Shown here piece after piece: positions 48,677 to 56,329 of a stretch of 64,000 nt of DNA (the first letter of the stretch is position 1; each line of letters begins with the position of its first letter). A model generated the notes under the pieces. It ran no database searches and had not been told where the DNA came from. It saw only the letters and a list, made by a program, of their open reading frames with translations. The position numbers were made by a program, and so were the translations under genes. Origin of the DNA: Clostridiales bacterium (lineage in GTDB: Bacteria; Bacillota; Clostridia; Saccharofermentanales; Saccharofermentanaceae); assembly GCA_017554745.1 (NCBI GenBank), contig JAFZHS010000019.1, positions 62,001 through 126,000 on the forward strand, written 5' to 3'.

Positions 48677-49837
48677 ATGATCGGATTTGAGTACTACAAC
48701 CCTGCCAAGATCGTTTTCGGTGAAGGTTCCGAAAAGAGTCTCGCAAAGCTCCTCAAGCAGAACAACGTAAATTCACTCCTATTAGTAACCAGCGGAGATT
48801 TTGTAGAGACACTCGGCATTTATGACGTTATCAGGGACGCTGTAAAAGAACTGAATATTAAGTTTTCAGAGAGCAGGGAAGTAGTCCCGAATCCGGGCAT
48901 CGAGCTTGTAAGAAAGCTCACAGAACAGGGAAAGAAAGACGAAGTCGATTTCGTCCTGGCAGTAGGCGGAGGAAGCTCCATCGATACTGCCAAGGCGATC
49001 GCAATAGGAATACCTTACGAAGGCGATGTCTGGGACTTTTTCGCAAAGGGCATCGTACCTGAGAAGGTATTGGGAATCGGCGTTATCGCCACCACGGCAT
49101 CTTCAGGATCTGAGACATCCAATGCAGCTATCCTTTCATACGGTGAGTGGAAGAAAGGCTTCGAAGATGACCGCATCATCCCGAAGTTCGCGATAATGAA
49201 TCCGCGGTACACAGTAAACCTACCCGAATATCAAACTTATGTTGGTATCGCGGATATCTTATCGCATCTTCTCGAGAGATATTTCTCCGACGAGAAGAAT
49301 TCGGATACGACGGACTATCTGATCGAAGGAGCCATAAGGGCCTTGCAGGTCAACGCAAGAAGACTTATTGAAGATCCGAAGGACATCAACGCCAGGGCGG
49401 AGATTCAGTGGCTCGCATCAGTTGCGCACAATAATTTCCTCGATGCCGGCAGAAAGGCAGACTGGGGATCGCACAGGATAGAGCACGAGCTTTCCGCACA
49501 ATACAACATCACACACGGTGAAGGAATGGCCATAGTATTCGTCGCATGGACGAAGTACATGGCGGAAGTCAAGCCTTGGAGACTTGCACTGTTGGCTTCA
49601 AGAGTCTATGGCAAAGACGCTTATGATTTCAATGAGAAAGACAGAGCGCTTCTTCTTTCTGAAGAACTCGAGGAGTTCTTCAAGAGCCTGGGACTCAAGA
49701 CAAGATTAAGTGAACTGGGCATAACAGACAAAGACTTCAAGACGATGGCCGACCGTGCGACGGCCGGAGGCAATGTAGGACACTACGTTCCGCTTGACAG
49801 CAAGAGGATCATCGACATCCTCAAGATCGCACTTTAA
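48677..49837 (+). CDS. Iron-containing alcohol dehydrogenase
   Basis: 386 residues of the Fe-ADH family (type III). The NAD(P)-binding loop is GGGSSIDTAKAIA (residues 95-107). Metal ligands are in DILSHLLERYF and WGSHRIEHELSAQYNITHGEG, with Asp and three His. The N-terminal EYYNPAKIVFGEGS is typical of butanol dehydrogenase-type members. It is 13 bases after metQ and 39 before the AhpD-like gene, so it belongs to the cysteine-controlled transcript. A role in removing aldehydes or in redox balance under sulfur stress is a guess from context. Confidence 0.88.
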   Translation: MIGFEYYNPAKIVFGEGSEKSLAKLLKQNNVNSLLLVTSGDFVETLGIYDVIRDAVKELNIKFSESREVVPNPGIELVRKLTEQGKKDEVDFVLAVGGGSSIDTAKAIAIGIPYEGDVWDFFAKGIVPEKVLGIGVIATTASSGSETSNAAILSYGEWKKGFEDDRIIPKFAIMNPRYTVNLPEYQTYVGIADILSHLLERYFSDEKNSDTTDYLIEGAIRALQVNARRLIEDPKDINARAEIQWLASVAHNNFLDAGRKADWGSHRIEHELSAQYNITHGEGMAIVFVAWTKYMAEVKPWRLALLASRVYGKDAYDFNEKDRALLLSEELEEFFKSLGLKTRLSELGITDKDFKTMADRATAGGNVGHYVPLDSKRIIDILKIAL

Positions 49838-49876
49838 AAACAAAAACTAAACGCACAGAAAAAGGAGAAACACAAC

Positions 49877-50434
49877 ATGGCACGAATCAAATTAGTAGAA
49901 CAGTCAGAGGCAACAGGCGCAGAGAAGGAGCGTTACGACGAGCTCGCAGGAAGAAACGCGGTAACGAACATGAAGAAGGGCCTTCTCAATGACGCGGCAA
50001 CATACGATGCATACATGGCATGGTACACATCCTGGAACAGATTGGTTGAGGTGATCGGTGAGAAGGATGCCATCCTCTATGCACACAAGATCTCTACAAC
50101 GAATTCCTGCCAGTTGTGCTCCCTTTTCTTCATCAGCGACGTTAAGGGCTTGGGCTTAGATCCCGCAAACCTCGTCTACGATGAGAAGGAAACACTTCTT
50201 ACGACACTCGCAGAGTCTATCGTTAAGGATCCGACATCAGTATCAGATGAACTTTTCGTTGAGCTTAAGAAGCACTTCACAGATCAGGAACTCGTAGTTA
50301 TCGTCGGCTTCGCAGGTCAGATGATCGCGACCAACAACTTTAACTCCGTCTTCAAGATCGACGTAGATCAGCGTCTCCTTCCGCTCGTACAGGAATTCAA
50401 GCCTGCTACATGGAGAGCTGACATTAAAAAGTAA
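49877..50434 (+). CDS. AhpD-like carboxymuconolactone decarboxylase family protein
   Basis: 185 residues, all-helical. The family's CxxC motif is in TTNSCQLCSLFFI, preceded by LYAHKIS, the helix-histidine arrangement of AhpD. AhpD-like proteins reduce peroxiredoxins or other disulfides. The length fits a single-domain protein. It is the last gene of the leader-metQ-adh transcript and is followed by a GC-rich hairpin. A thiol-redox role agrees with the sulfur context, but the partner is not known. Confidence 0.8.
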   Translation: MARIKLVEQSEATGAEKERYDELAGRNAVTNMKKGLLNDAATYDAYMAWYTSWNRLVEVIGEKDAILYAHKISTTNSCQLCSLFFISDVKGLGLDPANLVYDEKETLLTTLAESIVKDPTSVSDELFVELKKHFTDQELVVIVGFAGQMIATNNFNSVFKIDVDQRLLPLVQEFKPATWRADIKK

Positions 50435-50441
50435 CCGTTTT

Positions 50442-50483
50442 GGATCCCCCGCATGCTTTTGGTGATTCTTTATGCGGGGATCC
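50442..50483 (+). terminator. Hairpin after the AhpD-like gene
   Basis: GGATCCCCCGCAT and ATGCGGGGATCC pair almost perfectly across a 16-base loop, eight bases past the stop codon. There is no T-run, so it may only protect the 3' end of the RNA. Confidence 0.5.
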
Positions 50484-50521
50484 ATACCGGACTCAAGGCC
50501 TCTTAGAGGAATCCTTGGGAT

Positions 50522-50570
50522 GTGCGTTGGACGGGCACCTCTCATCTGAGGTGTCCGCTCTCGCATTTTT
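50522..50570 (+). terminator. Terminator downstream of the sulfur operon
   Basis: CGGGCACCTC (50532-50541) and GAGGTGTCCG (50548-50557) form the upper stem; TGCG and CGCA extend it across a bulge; TTTTT follows at 50566-50570. It ends transcription before the convergent mnmA gene. Confidence 0.65.
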
Positions 50571-50591
50571 GAACAGTTCGAAAATAAGATC

Positions 50592-51662
50592 TTACAACGT
50601 TCTTTCTATTATTCCGCCGCCTATGATGCATCCGTCTTCGTCGTAGAACACGGCAGACTGCCCGGGCGATACTCCCGGGAAAGGCTCACTCGCGGTGATC
50701 TTTATATGCTCAGGATCTATCCTCTCAATGACCGATGGTCTCTCTACCTGATGGTATCTTGTCTTGGCCAGGCATTCCAGCTTCTCGCCGGGCTCCAGAT
50801 CCTCAATACTCATGAAGTTAACATTGTTACAAACCACTGTTTTAGACAGAAGAGCATCAAGATCACCTAGGACGACTTTGTTCTCATCGGCAAGGATCTT
50901 CGTGACATAAGCAGGGTACCCCAGGGCGATCCCGAGGCCCTTGCGCTGGCCTACGGTGTACTGGTAGATGCCTTTGTGGATCCCCAAAACCTTGCCGTCT
51001 TCGTCAACGAATTCGCCCTCTTCAGGTATCGGTTGATCCGAGTGCTCTCTTATGAAATCCGTATATCTGCCGTCAGTCACGAAGCAGATCTCCTGTGAAT
51101 CTTCCTTGTGCGCGCAGGGTATACCTGCCTTCTCAGCGATGGCTCTTACTTCGTCCTTGGTATAACCGCCAAGAGGCATCAGCGTGTGCTGGAGCTGCTC
51201 CTGGGTGAGCTTATAGATCATGTAGGACTGGTCTTTATTGGCGTGCGGAGATTTTCTGACCGTGAACCTTCCGTTGGGCAGGGCCACGATCGAAGCATAA
51301 TGCCCTGTCGCGATGTAGTCCGCGCCGAAAACCTGCGCGAGCTCTAACATCTTCGCCCACTTAACATAGCGGTTGCATTCGATGCAGGGATTGGGGGTCA
51401 GACCCCGTAAATAATCGTTGACAAAAGGCTGTACAACGCAGCTGTCGAAAAGCGACAGGCAGTTGTGCGGGTGGTACTTGATACCCAAGACCTCGCATGT
51501 CCTTCTGGCCTCATCGATCTCACAGCACCTGCTGTCACCGCCGTCTTCCTCCTGCCAGGTGCGCAGCGTAACGCCGGCCACTTCGTGACCTTCCTGCTTA
51601 AGAAGATAAGCTGTAACCGCGCTGTCAACGCCGCCGGACATGCCGACCAGGACTTTTGCCAT
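50592..51662 (-). CDS. mnmA: tRNA-specific 2-thiouridylase
   Basis: 356 residues. The PP-loop ATPase motif is VLVGMSGGVDSAV at the N-terminus. The two active cysteines are in TPNPCIECNRYVKW and SQEICFVTDG. MnmA thiolates U34 of Lys, Glu and Gln tRNAs using sulfur from a cysteine desulfurase; the desulfurase at 38939 could supply it. Complete, usual length, with the C-terminal beta-barrel (GEKLECLAKTRYHQVERPSV). It is a single minus-strand unit convergent to the sulfur operon, separated by the hairpins at 50442-50570. Confidence 0.95.
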   Translation of the reverse strand: MAKVLVGMSGGVDSAVTAYLLKQEGHEVAGVTLRTWQEEDGGDSRCCEIDEARRTCEVLGIKYHPHNCLSLFDSCVVQPFVNDYLRGLTPNPCIECNRYVKWAKMLELAQVFGADYIATGHYASIVALPNGRFTVRKSPHANKDQSYMIYKLTQEQLQHTLMPLGGYTKDEVRAIAEKAGIPCAHKEDSQEICFVTDGRYTDFIREHSDQPIPEEGEFVDEDGKVLGIHKGIYQYTVGQRKGLGIALGYPAYVTKILADENKVVLGDLDALLSKTVVCNNVNFMSIEDLEPGEKLECLAKTRYHQVERPSVIERIDPEHIKITASEPFPGVSPGQSAVFYDEDGCIIGGGIIERTL

Positions 51663-51710
51663 GAGACCTCTCCTTTTTCAGAGACATTATAACATTTGAG
51701 TAAAGGCGGT

Positions 51711-51743
51711 AAAAAAAGGAACTGCCATAAAGACAGTTCCTTT
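51711..51743 (-). terminator. Terminator of the LRR / small peptide transcript
   Basis: On the minus strand AAAGGAACTG and CAGTTCCTTT pair, followed by seven T. It lies 23 bases past the stop codon of the small peptide gene. Confidence 0.82.
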
Positions 51744-51765
51744 AGTAGTTTGGTTTTCAGCAGAA

Positions 51766-51879
51766 TCAGTTATTGCCGTCGCCTAAAGGGGGCAGACCGT
51801 CACTGTCAGTGATAATGTCGATGTTCTCGAATCTGACTATGCTGATCTCAAGATATTCGTATGTTTCTTTATTTTCCAT
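51766..51879 (-). CDS. Short acidic peptide downstream of the LRR protein
   Basis: 37 residues from ATG 51879, eight bases after CGGAGG; an ATG two codons earlier (51885) sits too close to the ribosome site. It begins MENKETYEYLEISIVRF and ends DSDGLPPLGDGNN. No signal peptide or Cys. The shape K/E-x-Y-E-x-x-E-I-x-x-V-R-F-E-x-x-D-I-I-T resembles short peptides seen often in gut Clostridia, some of which I recall as RiPP-precursor candidates; no maturase is visible here. The start lies 14 bases past the stop of the LRR gene, whose transcript it should share, and a terminator follows directly. Confidence 0.6.
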   Translation of the reverse strand: MENKETYEYLEISIVRFENIDIITDSDGLPPLGDGNN

Positions 51880-51893
51880 TTCCATTTCCTCCG

Positions 51894-54707
51894 TTAACCA
51901 GCATATTGTATCAGAGCCTGGCTGTAATAGTACAGTGCACTTACAACTTCTTTCAGCTCAGGTGTTACGGCTGCATCGTTCGAAGTAAGTGCAAGGTAGC
52001 AGTACTTCATAGGTGCACATCTGGCGCTTCCGAGGTATGTGTCTCCGGCATATGCGTCAACCTGGATACCATCGCCGATATTCTGTGCGTAGATGCCGCT
52101 GATCGTTACTACCGTGTAGCTGCCTGACTTGGAAGACTTGAGCTTTGTAGGTCCGATATAGAAATTGACGCCTGTGGTATCGCCTGAGAAGTAGAGCTTC
52201 ATAGTGATCTCTGATTTAAGAGACAGGCTTACCTTTTCAAGCTTGATATCTGAATTGACTACCTTAGCAGAAGATGTGAATACCATGGATGCAGGATCAG
52301 CGTAAGGGATCTTTCTGTCGTTATCGGACAGAACGGAGTTAGCAAGGTTATCTGTCTTGTAGCCGAAGAACTTCTGAGCGCTTGCGCCGTAGTTAAGCAT
52401 AGCCTTTACGACAGCGATCGTCTCAGCATCGAAGTCGCCTGTGTGGTTAAGGATATAGACTGCATAATCTCTTACAGAGTATGTGTAAGCATCGCCGTCG
52501 GCATTGCCTTCAGAGATAAACATCTGGGCAGAGATAGTATCTGTCATTTCCTTAGCAACGGTGTCGCAGCGGAATACGTAATAAGTGCCGTCTCTCTTAG
52601 CGTCGTTGACCTTGACCTTCTGGGTCTTGCCGTTGACTGTGAACTGCATATAAGCGGTAGAAGCGTTGTTGAGAACGTCATCACCGAGAGTCATGTAGAA
52701 GTTGACACCGATGTTTCCGTCCATGCTTAAGGTATAACCGCAGAGGTGTGTGCTGCCGCCGATGTTGATCGTGCCGTCTGCATCGCCGACGAAAAGATCA
52801 CGGATATACCAATAGTTTGACTTATAATCCGCCAAATACTGGCTGGGAACGTGTATCTTAGTATTTTCGTTGTAGTTACCTTCACTGCTAAAACAATACA
52901 GATATGCAGGATTAGCATAAAGGTAAATATCTGTCATGTTGTCACCGCTGCCCAACGCATAATCTCCTATGTACCATACAGTACTCGGTATTACAGCCGT
53001 TTTGATGTTATCGCAGCCGTTAAAAGCAAAACTGTCAATGTATTCTATATCCTCACTGAATGTAACAGACTGAAGATACTCGTTATTTTGGAAAGCGTAT
53101 CCCCTAACAGTATCCAATGAACCGGGGAGAGTTATAGATTGAATAGCAGTCCCTTGGAACGCTAACTCATCAATTGAGCTTACGCTGTCCGGAATTACGA
53201 CATTTGTCAGATTAGTGCAGCTGGTGAAAGCGGATCTTCCAATGGAAGTTATTGAATCAGGAATAGTTACCGATTCGAGACTGGTACAACCGCAGAAAGC
53301 AGATTCAGGTATTTCTCTAATGCTGTAGGGGATAACGACTGATTTGAGACTGGTACAACCTTCAAACGCATTGTTTTCTATAGTAACTACAGTATTGGGA
53401 ATATCAAAACTCTCGAGTGCAGAGCAACCAGAGAAACAGTAGTCCGGTATCTCTGTAATACCAGCAGGAATTACAAATGACTTAAGACCGCTTTGGCTGA
53501 AAGTTGCACCGCCGATAGTTGTAACGCTGTCCGGAAGAGTGAGTTCTTCAAGAGAACCACAACCCTCGAAGGCAAAGCCGCCAATTGCTGTTACACTTGC
53601 AGGGACCGTAACGTCTGAAAGAGCTATACAGTAGTTAAAAGCCGACATTTCAATGCTCTTAATGCCGGATGGGATGGTTACCTGAGAGAGCTTTTTACAA
53701 CTACTAAAACAACCTGCCGGTATGGTATCAAATTTCAGGTTTGCACTATTAGGAAAAGTCAGTGTTTCCAAGTTTTCGCACATAGTGAATGCTCGATTTC
53801 CAATGGATGTAACTGTATCCGGAATGGTCAATTCTGTAAGACACAGGCAATCCTGGAAAGCAGCCTCTCCTATCGTTTCAACATAGTGCGGGAAGTTGGG
53901 GAAAGTGAGATTTATACAATAATAGAAAGCGTAATCACCAATTACAGTAATATTATCTGAAAGATAAGCCGTAGTCAGACTTACACAGTAATAAAAGGCA
54001 TCGTTGCCAATACTCGTGACAGTTGAGGGTATGGATACAGTTTCGAGGCTTTTACAATAGAAGAAAGCATATTGTTCAATGCCGGTTACACCATTAGGGA
54101 TAGATACTGAAGTAAGCTTTTCACAATCGTAAAATAAGTATTCGGGAATGGTCGTAAGACCACAATCAGATGCGATAGTACATGTTGTAAGTTCTACGCA
54201 ATCATAGAATGCTTTTTTCCCGATGCTTGTAACGGCTGAAGGAATTGAAACTGAAGTCAGTGCTTTGCAGCAATAGAATGATTCAATTCCAATATAGGTT
54301 ACACCGGTCGGAATATCTATTGAAGGAAGTTTCTCACAACGATAGAAAGCATAATCATCAATGACGGTTACAGTACTGGGAATGCTTATAGATGTAAGAT
54401 TCTCGCAATAATAGAACGCATATCTGCCGATAGTAGTGACTCCGGATTGGATCTCTACTTTTGTAATGTCTTCTACATAGTTACACCACGGCACGTCACC
54501 TCTGTAAGGGAAATACCCCATGTCTCCGGAACCTTCGCCGGTTTTGCTGATCGTCAACTTGCCATCACTGTCGAGCTCCCAGTGCAGACCGCTCCCGAAA
54601 TCACCTTGTTTAATTTCGTCTGCAGAAAGAGTCCCGCTAAAAGCAAGCACGATGGTGAAAGTTACAACGAGTGAGAGCAAAACGCCCCAAATGCTTTTCT
54701 TTTTCAT
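51894..54707 (-). CDS. BspA-type leucine-rich repeat surface protein
   Basis: 937 residues with a signal peptide (residues 1-30). From about 60 to 600 it consists of LRR_5/BspA repeats of about 23 residues with the pattern IGxxAFxxCxxLxxVxIPxxVTxI. The last 300 residues form a domain with LCGYTLSMDGNIGVNFYM and LKSEITMKLYF, which also appears in the partial gene at 61459. No LPXTG anchor or membrane tail is seen, so release or non-covalent binding is likely. BspA-like proteins often bind host or fibre surfaces. The start has only a weak ribosome site (GGGG). Confidence 0.85.
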   Translation of the reverse strand: MKKKSIWGVLLSLVVTFTIVLAFSGTLSADEIKQGDFGSGLHWELDSDGKLTISKTGEGSGDMGYFPYRGDVPWCNYVEDITKVEIQSGVTTIGRYAFYYCENLTSISIPSTVTVIDDYAFYRCEKLPSIDIPTGVTYIGIESFYCCKALTSVSIPSAVTSIGKKAFYDCVELTTCTIASDCGLTTIPEYLFYDCEKLTSVSIPNGVTGIEQYAFFYCKSLETVSIPSTVTSIGNDAFYYCVSLTTAYLSDNITVIGDYAFYYCINLTFPNFPHYVETIGEAAFQDCLCLTELTIPDTVTSIGNRAFTMCENLETLTFPNSANLKFDTIPAGCFSSCKKLSQVTIPSGIKSIEMSAFNYCIALSDVTVPASVTAIGGFAFEGCGSLEELTLPDSVTTIGGATFSQSGLKSFVIPAGITEIPDYCFSGCSALESFDIPNTVVTIENNAFEGCTSLKSVVIPYSIREIPESAFCGCTSLESVTIPDSITSIGRSAFTSCTNLTNVVIPDSVSSIDELAFQGTAIQSITLPGSLDTVRGYAFQNNEYLQSVTFSEDIEYIDSFAFNGCDNIKTAVIPSTVWYIGDYALGSGDNMTDIYLYANPAYLYCFSSEGNYNENTKIHVPSQYLADYKSNYWYIRDLFVGDADGTINIGGSTHLCGYTLSMDGNIGVNFYMTLGDDVLNNASTAYMQFTVNGKTQKVKVNDAKRDGTYYVFRCDTVAKEMTDTISAQMFISEGNADGDAYTYSVRDYAVYILNHTGDFDAETIAVVKAMLNYGASAQKFFGYKTDNLANSVLSDNDRKIPYADPASMVFTSSAKVVNSDIKLEKVSLSLKSEITMKLYFSGDTTGVNFYIGPTKLKSSKSGSYTVVTISGIYAQNIGDGIQVDAYAGDTYLGSARCAPMKYCYLALTSNDAAVTPELKEVVSALYYYSQALIQYAG

Positions 54708-54914
54708 ACTAAACCCCGTGTTTCTTCTGTAAAAATACCTAAGTCCCCAGACGGGAACACTCCAAAACCTATAATATTACACGCCTATATATAAATAAAC
54801 AGTTTTTGACAAATTGTAACTTTTTTGTCTAAAATCCACTAACTTGGTGAGGCTGCGGTATGCGAATGACACAAGCGGGATGTCTTTTGGGCAGTCAAAA
54901 AACGGCTCTATTGC

Positions 54915-54943
54915 TTGACTTTTCGCCTTATCCATACTATAAA
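54915..54943 (+). promoter_or_regulatory. Promoter of the T-box-pheST transcript
   Basis: TTGACT (54915-54920), a 17-base spacer and TATAAA (54938-54943). Transcription would start near 54950, just at the beginning of the T-box leader. Confidence 0.75.
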
Positions 54944-54956
54944 TAAGACCTGCAAT

Positions 54957-55230
54957 GAAGGTGCGTAAGTAGTCTTACTGTTGACCGGAACAGAGAGTCG
55001 TGTCTTGGGTTGAGAGCACGATCCGAAGGGCAGCAAGATGAATTTCAACACTGGAGCTTCTGTCGGAAACGGCGTCATTTACGCTGACTAAGCAGATGCG
55101 TTGCGCGGCAAAACAGCGCGAGACAAGTGCGAGTCGCTATAGTGGCTTCTCGAACATGGGTGGTACCGCGAAGGTGCAGTAATAATGCGAATTCGTCCCG
55201 TGGCAATGACAAGTTGCCGCGGGATTTTTT
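54957..55230 (+). promoter_or_regulatory. T-box riboswitch, Phe-specific
   Basis: A leader of about 270 bases. The T-box core, GGGTGGTACCGCG, lies at 55158-55170 in the antiterminator; its UGGN bulge pairs with uncharged tRNA NCCA. The specifier loop holds UUC at 55044-55046 (Phe). The competing terminator is CCCGTGGCAA with TTGCCGCGGG (55197-55223) followed by six T. Uncharged tRNA-Phe should bind and allow transcription of pheS and pheT. The position directly upstream of pheS confirms the assignment. Confidence 0.93.
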
Positions 55231-55264
55231 ATTGCAAGAGGCGACGAAGAAAAAGGAGGAAAAC

Positions 55265-56308
55265 ATGGCTGAACTTAGTGAATTAAGCGCAAAGTTATCA
55301 GAGATCAAGAGCCAGATCGAGGCCGACCTGACAGGACTTACGAGCTCGAAGGCTGTTTTCGAGTACAAGAAGAGCGTCATGGACTCGAAAGAAGGCAAGA
55401 TCGGTTCTCTCATGAAGGAGATGGGCAAGATCCCGAAGGAGCAGAAGGCCGAGTACGGCAAGATGGTCAATGAGATCAGAGGCTGGGCCACAGAGCAGTT
55501 TGACGCTCTGGACAGCAAGCTCAAGGCTGAAGAGCAGAAGGCCAGATACGATGCTGAGGCGATCGACGTCACGCTGCCTTCCAAGAAGCTCAAGAAGGGC
55601 TATCTCCATCCGAATACACAGGTAAGAAACCAGATCGTAGACATCTTCGGCTCCATGGGCTTCTCCGTTTACGAGGGCAACGAGATCGAGACAGATCACT
55701 ATAATTTCACTGCTTTGAACATCCCGAAGGATCACCCTTCGCGCGATATGCAGGATACATTTTATTTGAGCCCTGAGTTCCTTTTGAGAACTCAGACTTC
55801 CGCAGGACAGGTCCACGTAATGGAATCCCAGAAGCCGCCGATCAAGATCATCTCACCCGGCAAGGTTTTCCGTTCCGACGATGATGCCACGCACTCTCCT
55901 ATGTTCTCCCAGATGGAAGGACTCGTAGTTGACGAGGGCATCACGCTCTGCGACCTCCAGGGCATGCTCGACGTATTCGTTAAGAAGATCTTCGGCGAAG
56001 AGACAAGAACGCGTCTGAGGCCTTCATACTTCCCGTTCACCGAGCCTTCCGTAGAAGTAGACGTATCCTGCTTCCAGTGCGGCGGCAAGGGCTGCAAGCT
56101 CTGCAAGGGAACTGGCTGGATCGAAGTCCTCGGTGCAGGCGTAGTCAACAAGAAAGTCCTTGAAGGCTGCGGCATCGACAGCGACAAATACAGCGGTCTG
56201 GCTTTCGGAATCGGTATCGATCGTATTGCCATGCTCAAGTACGGCATCAACAACATCAAGCTCTTGTTTGAGTCTGATCTCCGCGTACTTGAACAGATCG
56301 ATGACTAA
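55265..56308 (+). CDS. pheS: Phenylalanyl-tRNA synthetase alpha subunit
   Basis: 347 residues from ATG 55265 (AAGGAGGAAAAC just before); the open frame extends upstream through the T-box, which is not translated. Class II motifs 2 and 3: [23 protein letters not shown] and [15 protein letters not shown] Cys cluster, [19 protein letters not shown], in the active-site loop is a known variant with zinc-like ligands. It charges tRNA-Phe as an alpha2-beta2 complex with pheT 21 bases downstream. Confidence 0.96.
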   Translation: MAELSELSAKLSEIKSQIEADLTGLTSSKAVFEYKKSVMDSKEGKIGSLMKEMGKIPKEQKAEYGKMVNEIRGWATEQFDALDSKLKAEEQKARYDAEAIDVTLPSKKLKKGYLHPNTQVRNQIVDIFGSMGFSVYEGNEIETDHYNFTALNIPKDHPSRDMQDTFYLSPEFLLRTQTSAGQVHVMESQKPPIKIISPGKVFRSDDDATHSPMFSQMEGLVVDEGITLCDLQGMLDVFVKKIFGEETRTRLRPSYFPFTEPSVEVDVSCFQCGGKGCKLCKGTGWIEVLGAGVVNKKVLEGCGIDSDKYSGLAFGIGIDRIAMLKYGINNIKLLFESDLRVLEQIDD

Positions 56309-56329
56309 GCGAAAAGGAGGCAATCAAAA

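Noticed and set aside
55127..55264. Upstream extension of the pheS frame
   Set aside because: This part is the T-box antiterminator and terminator; the true start is ATG 55265 behind AAGGAGG.
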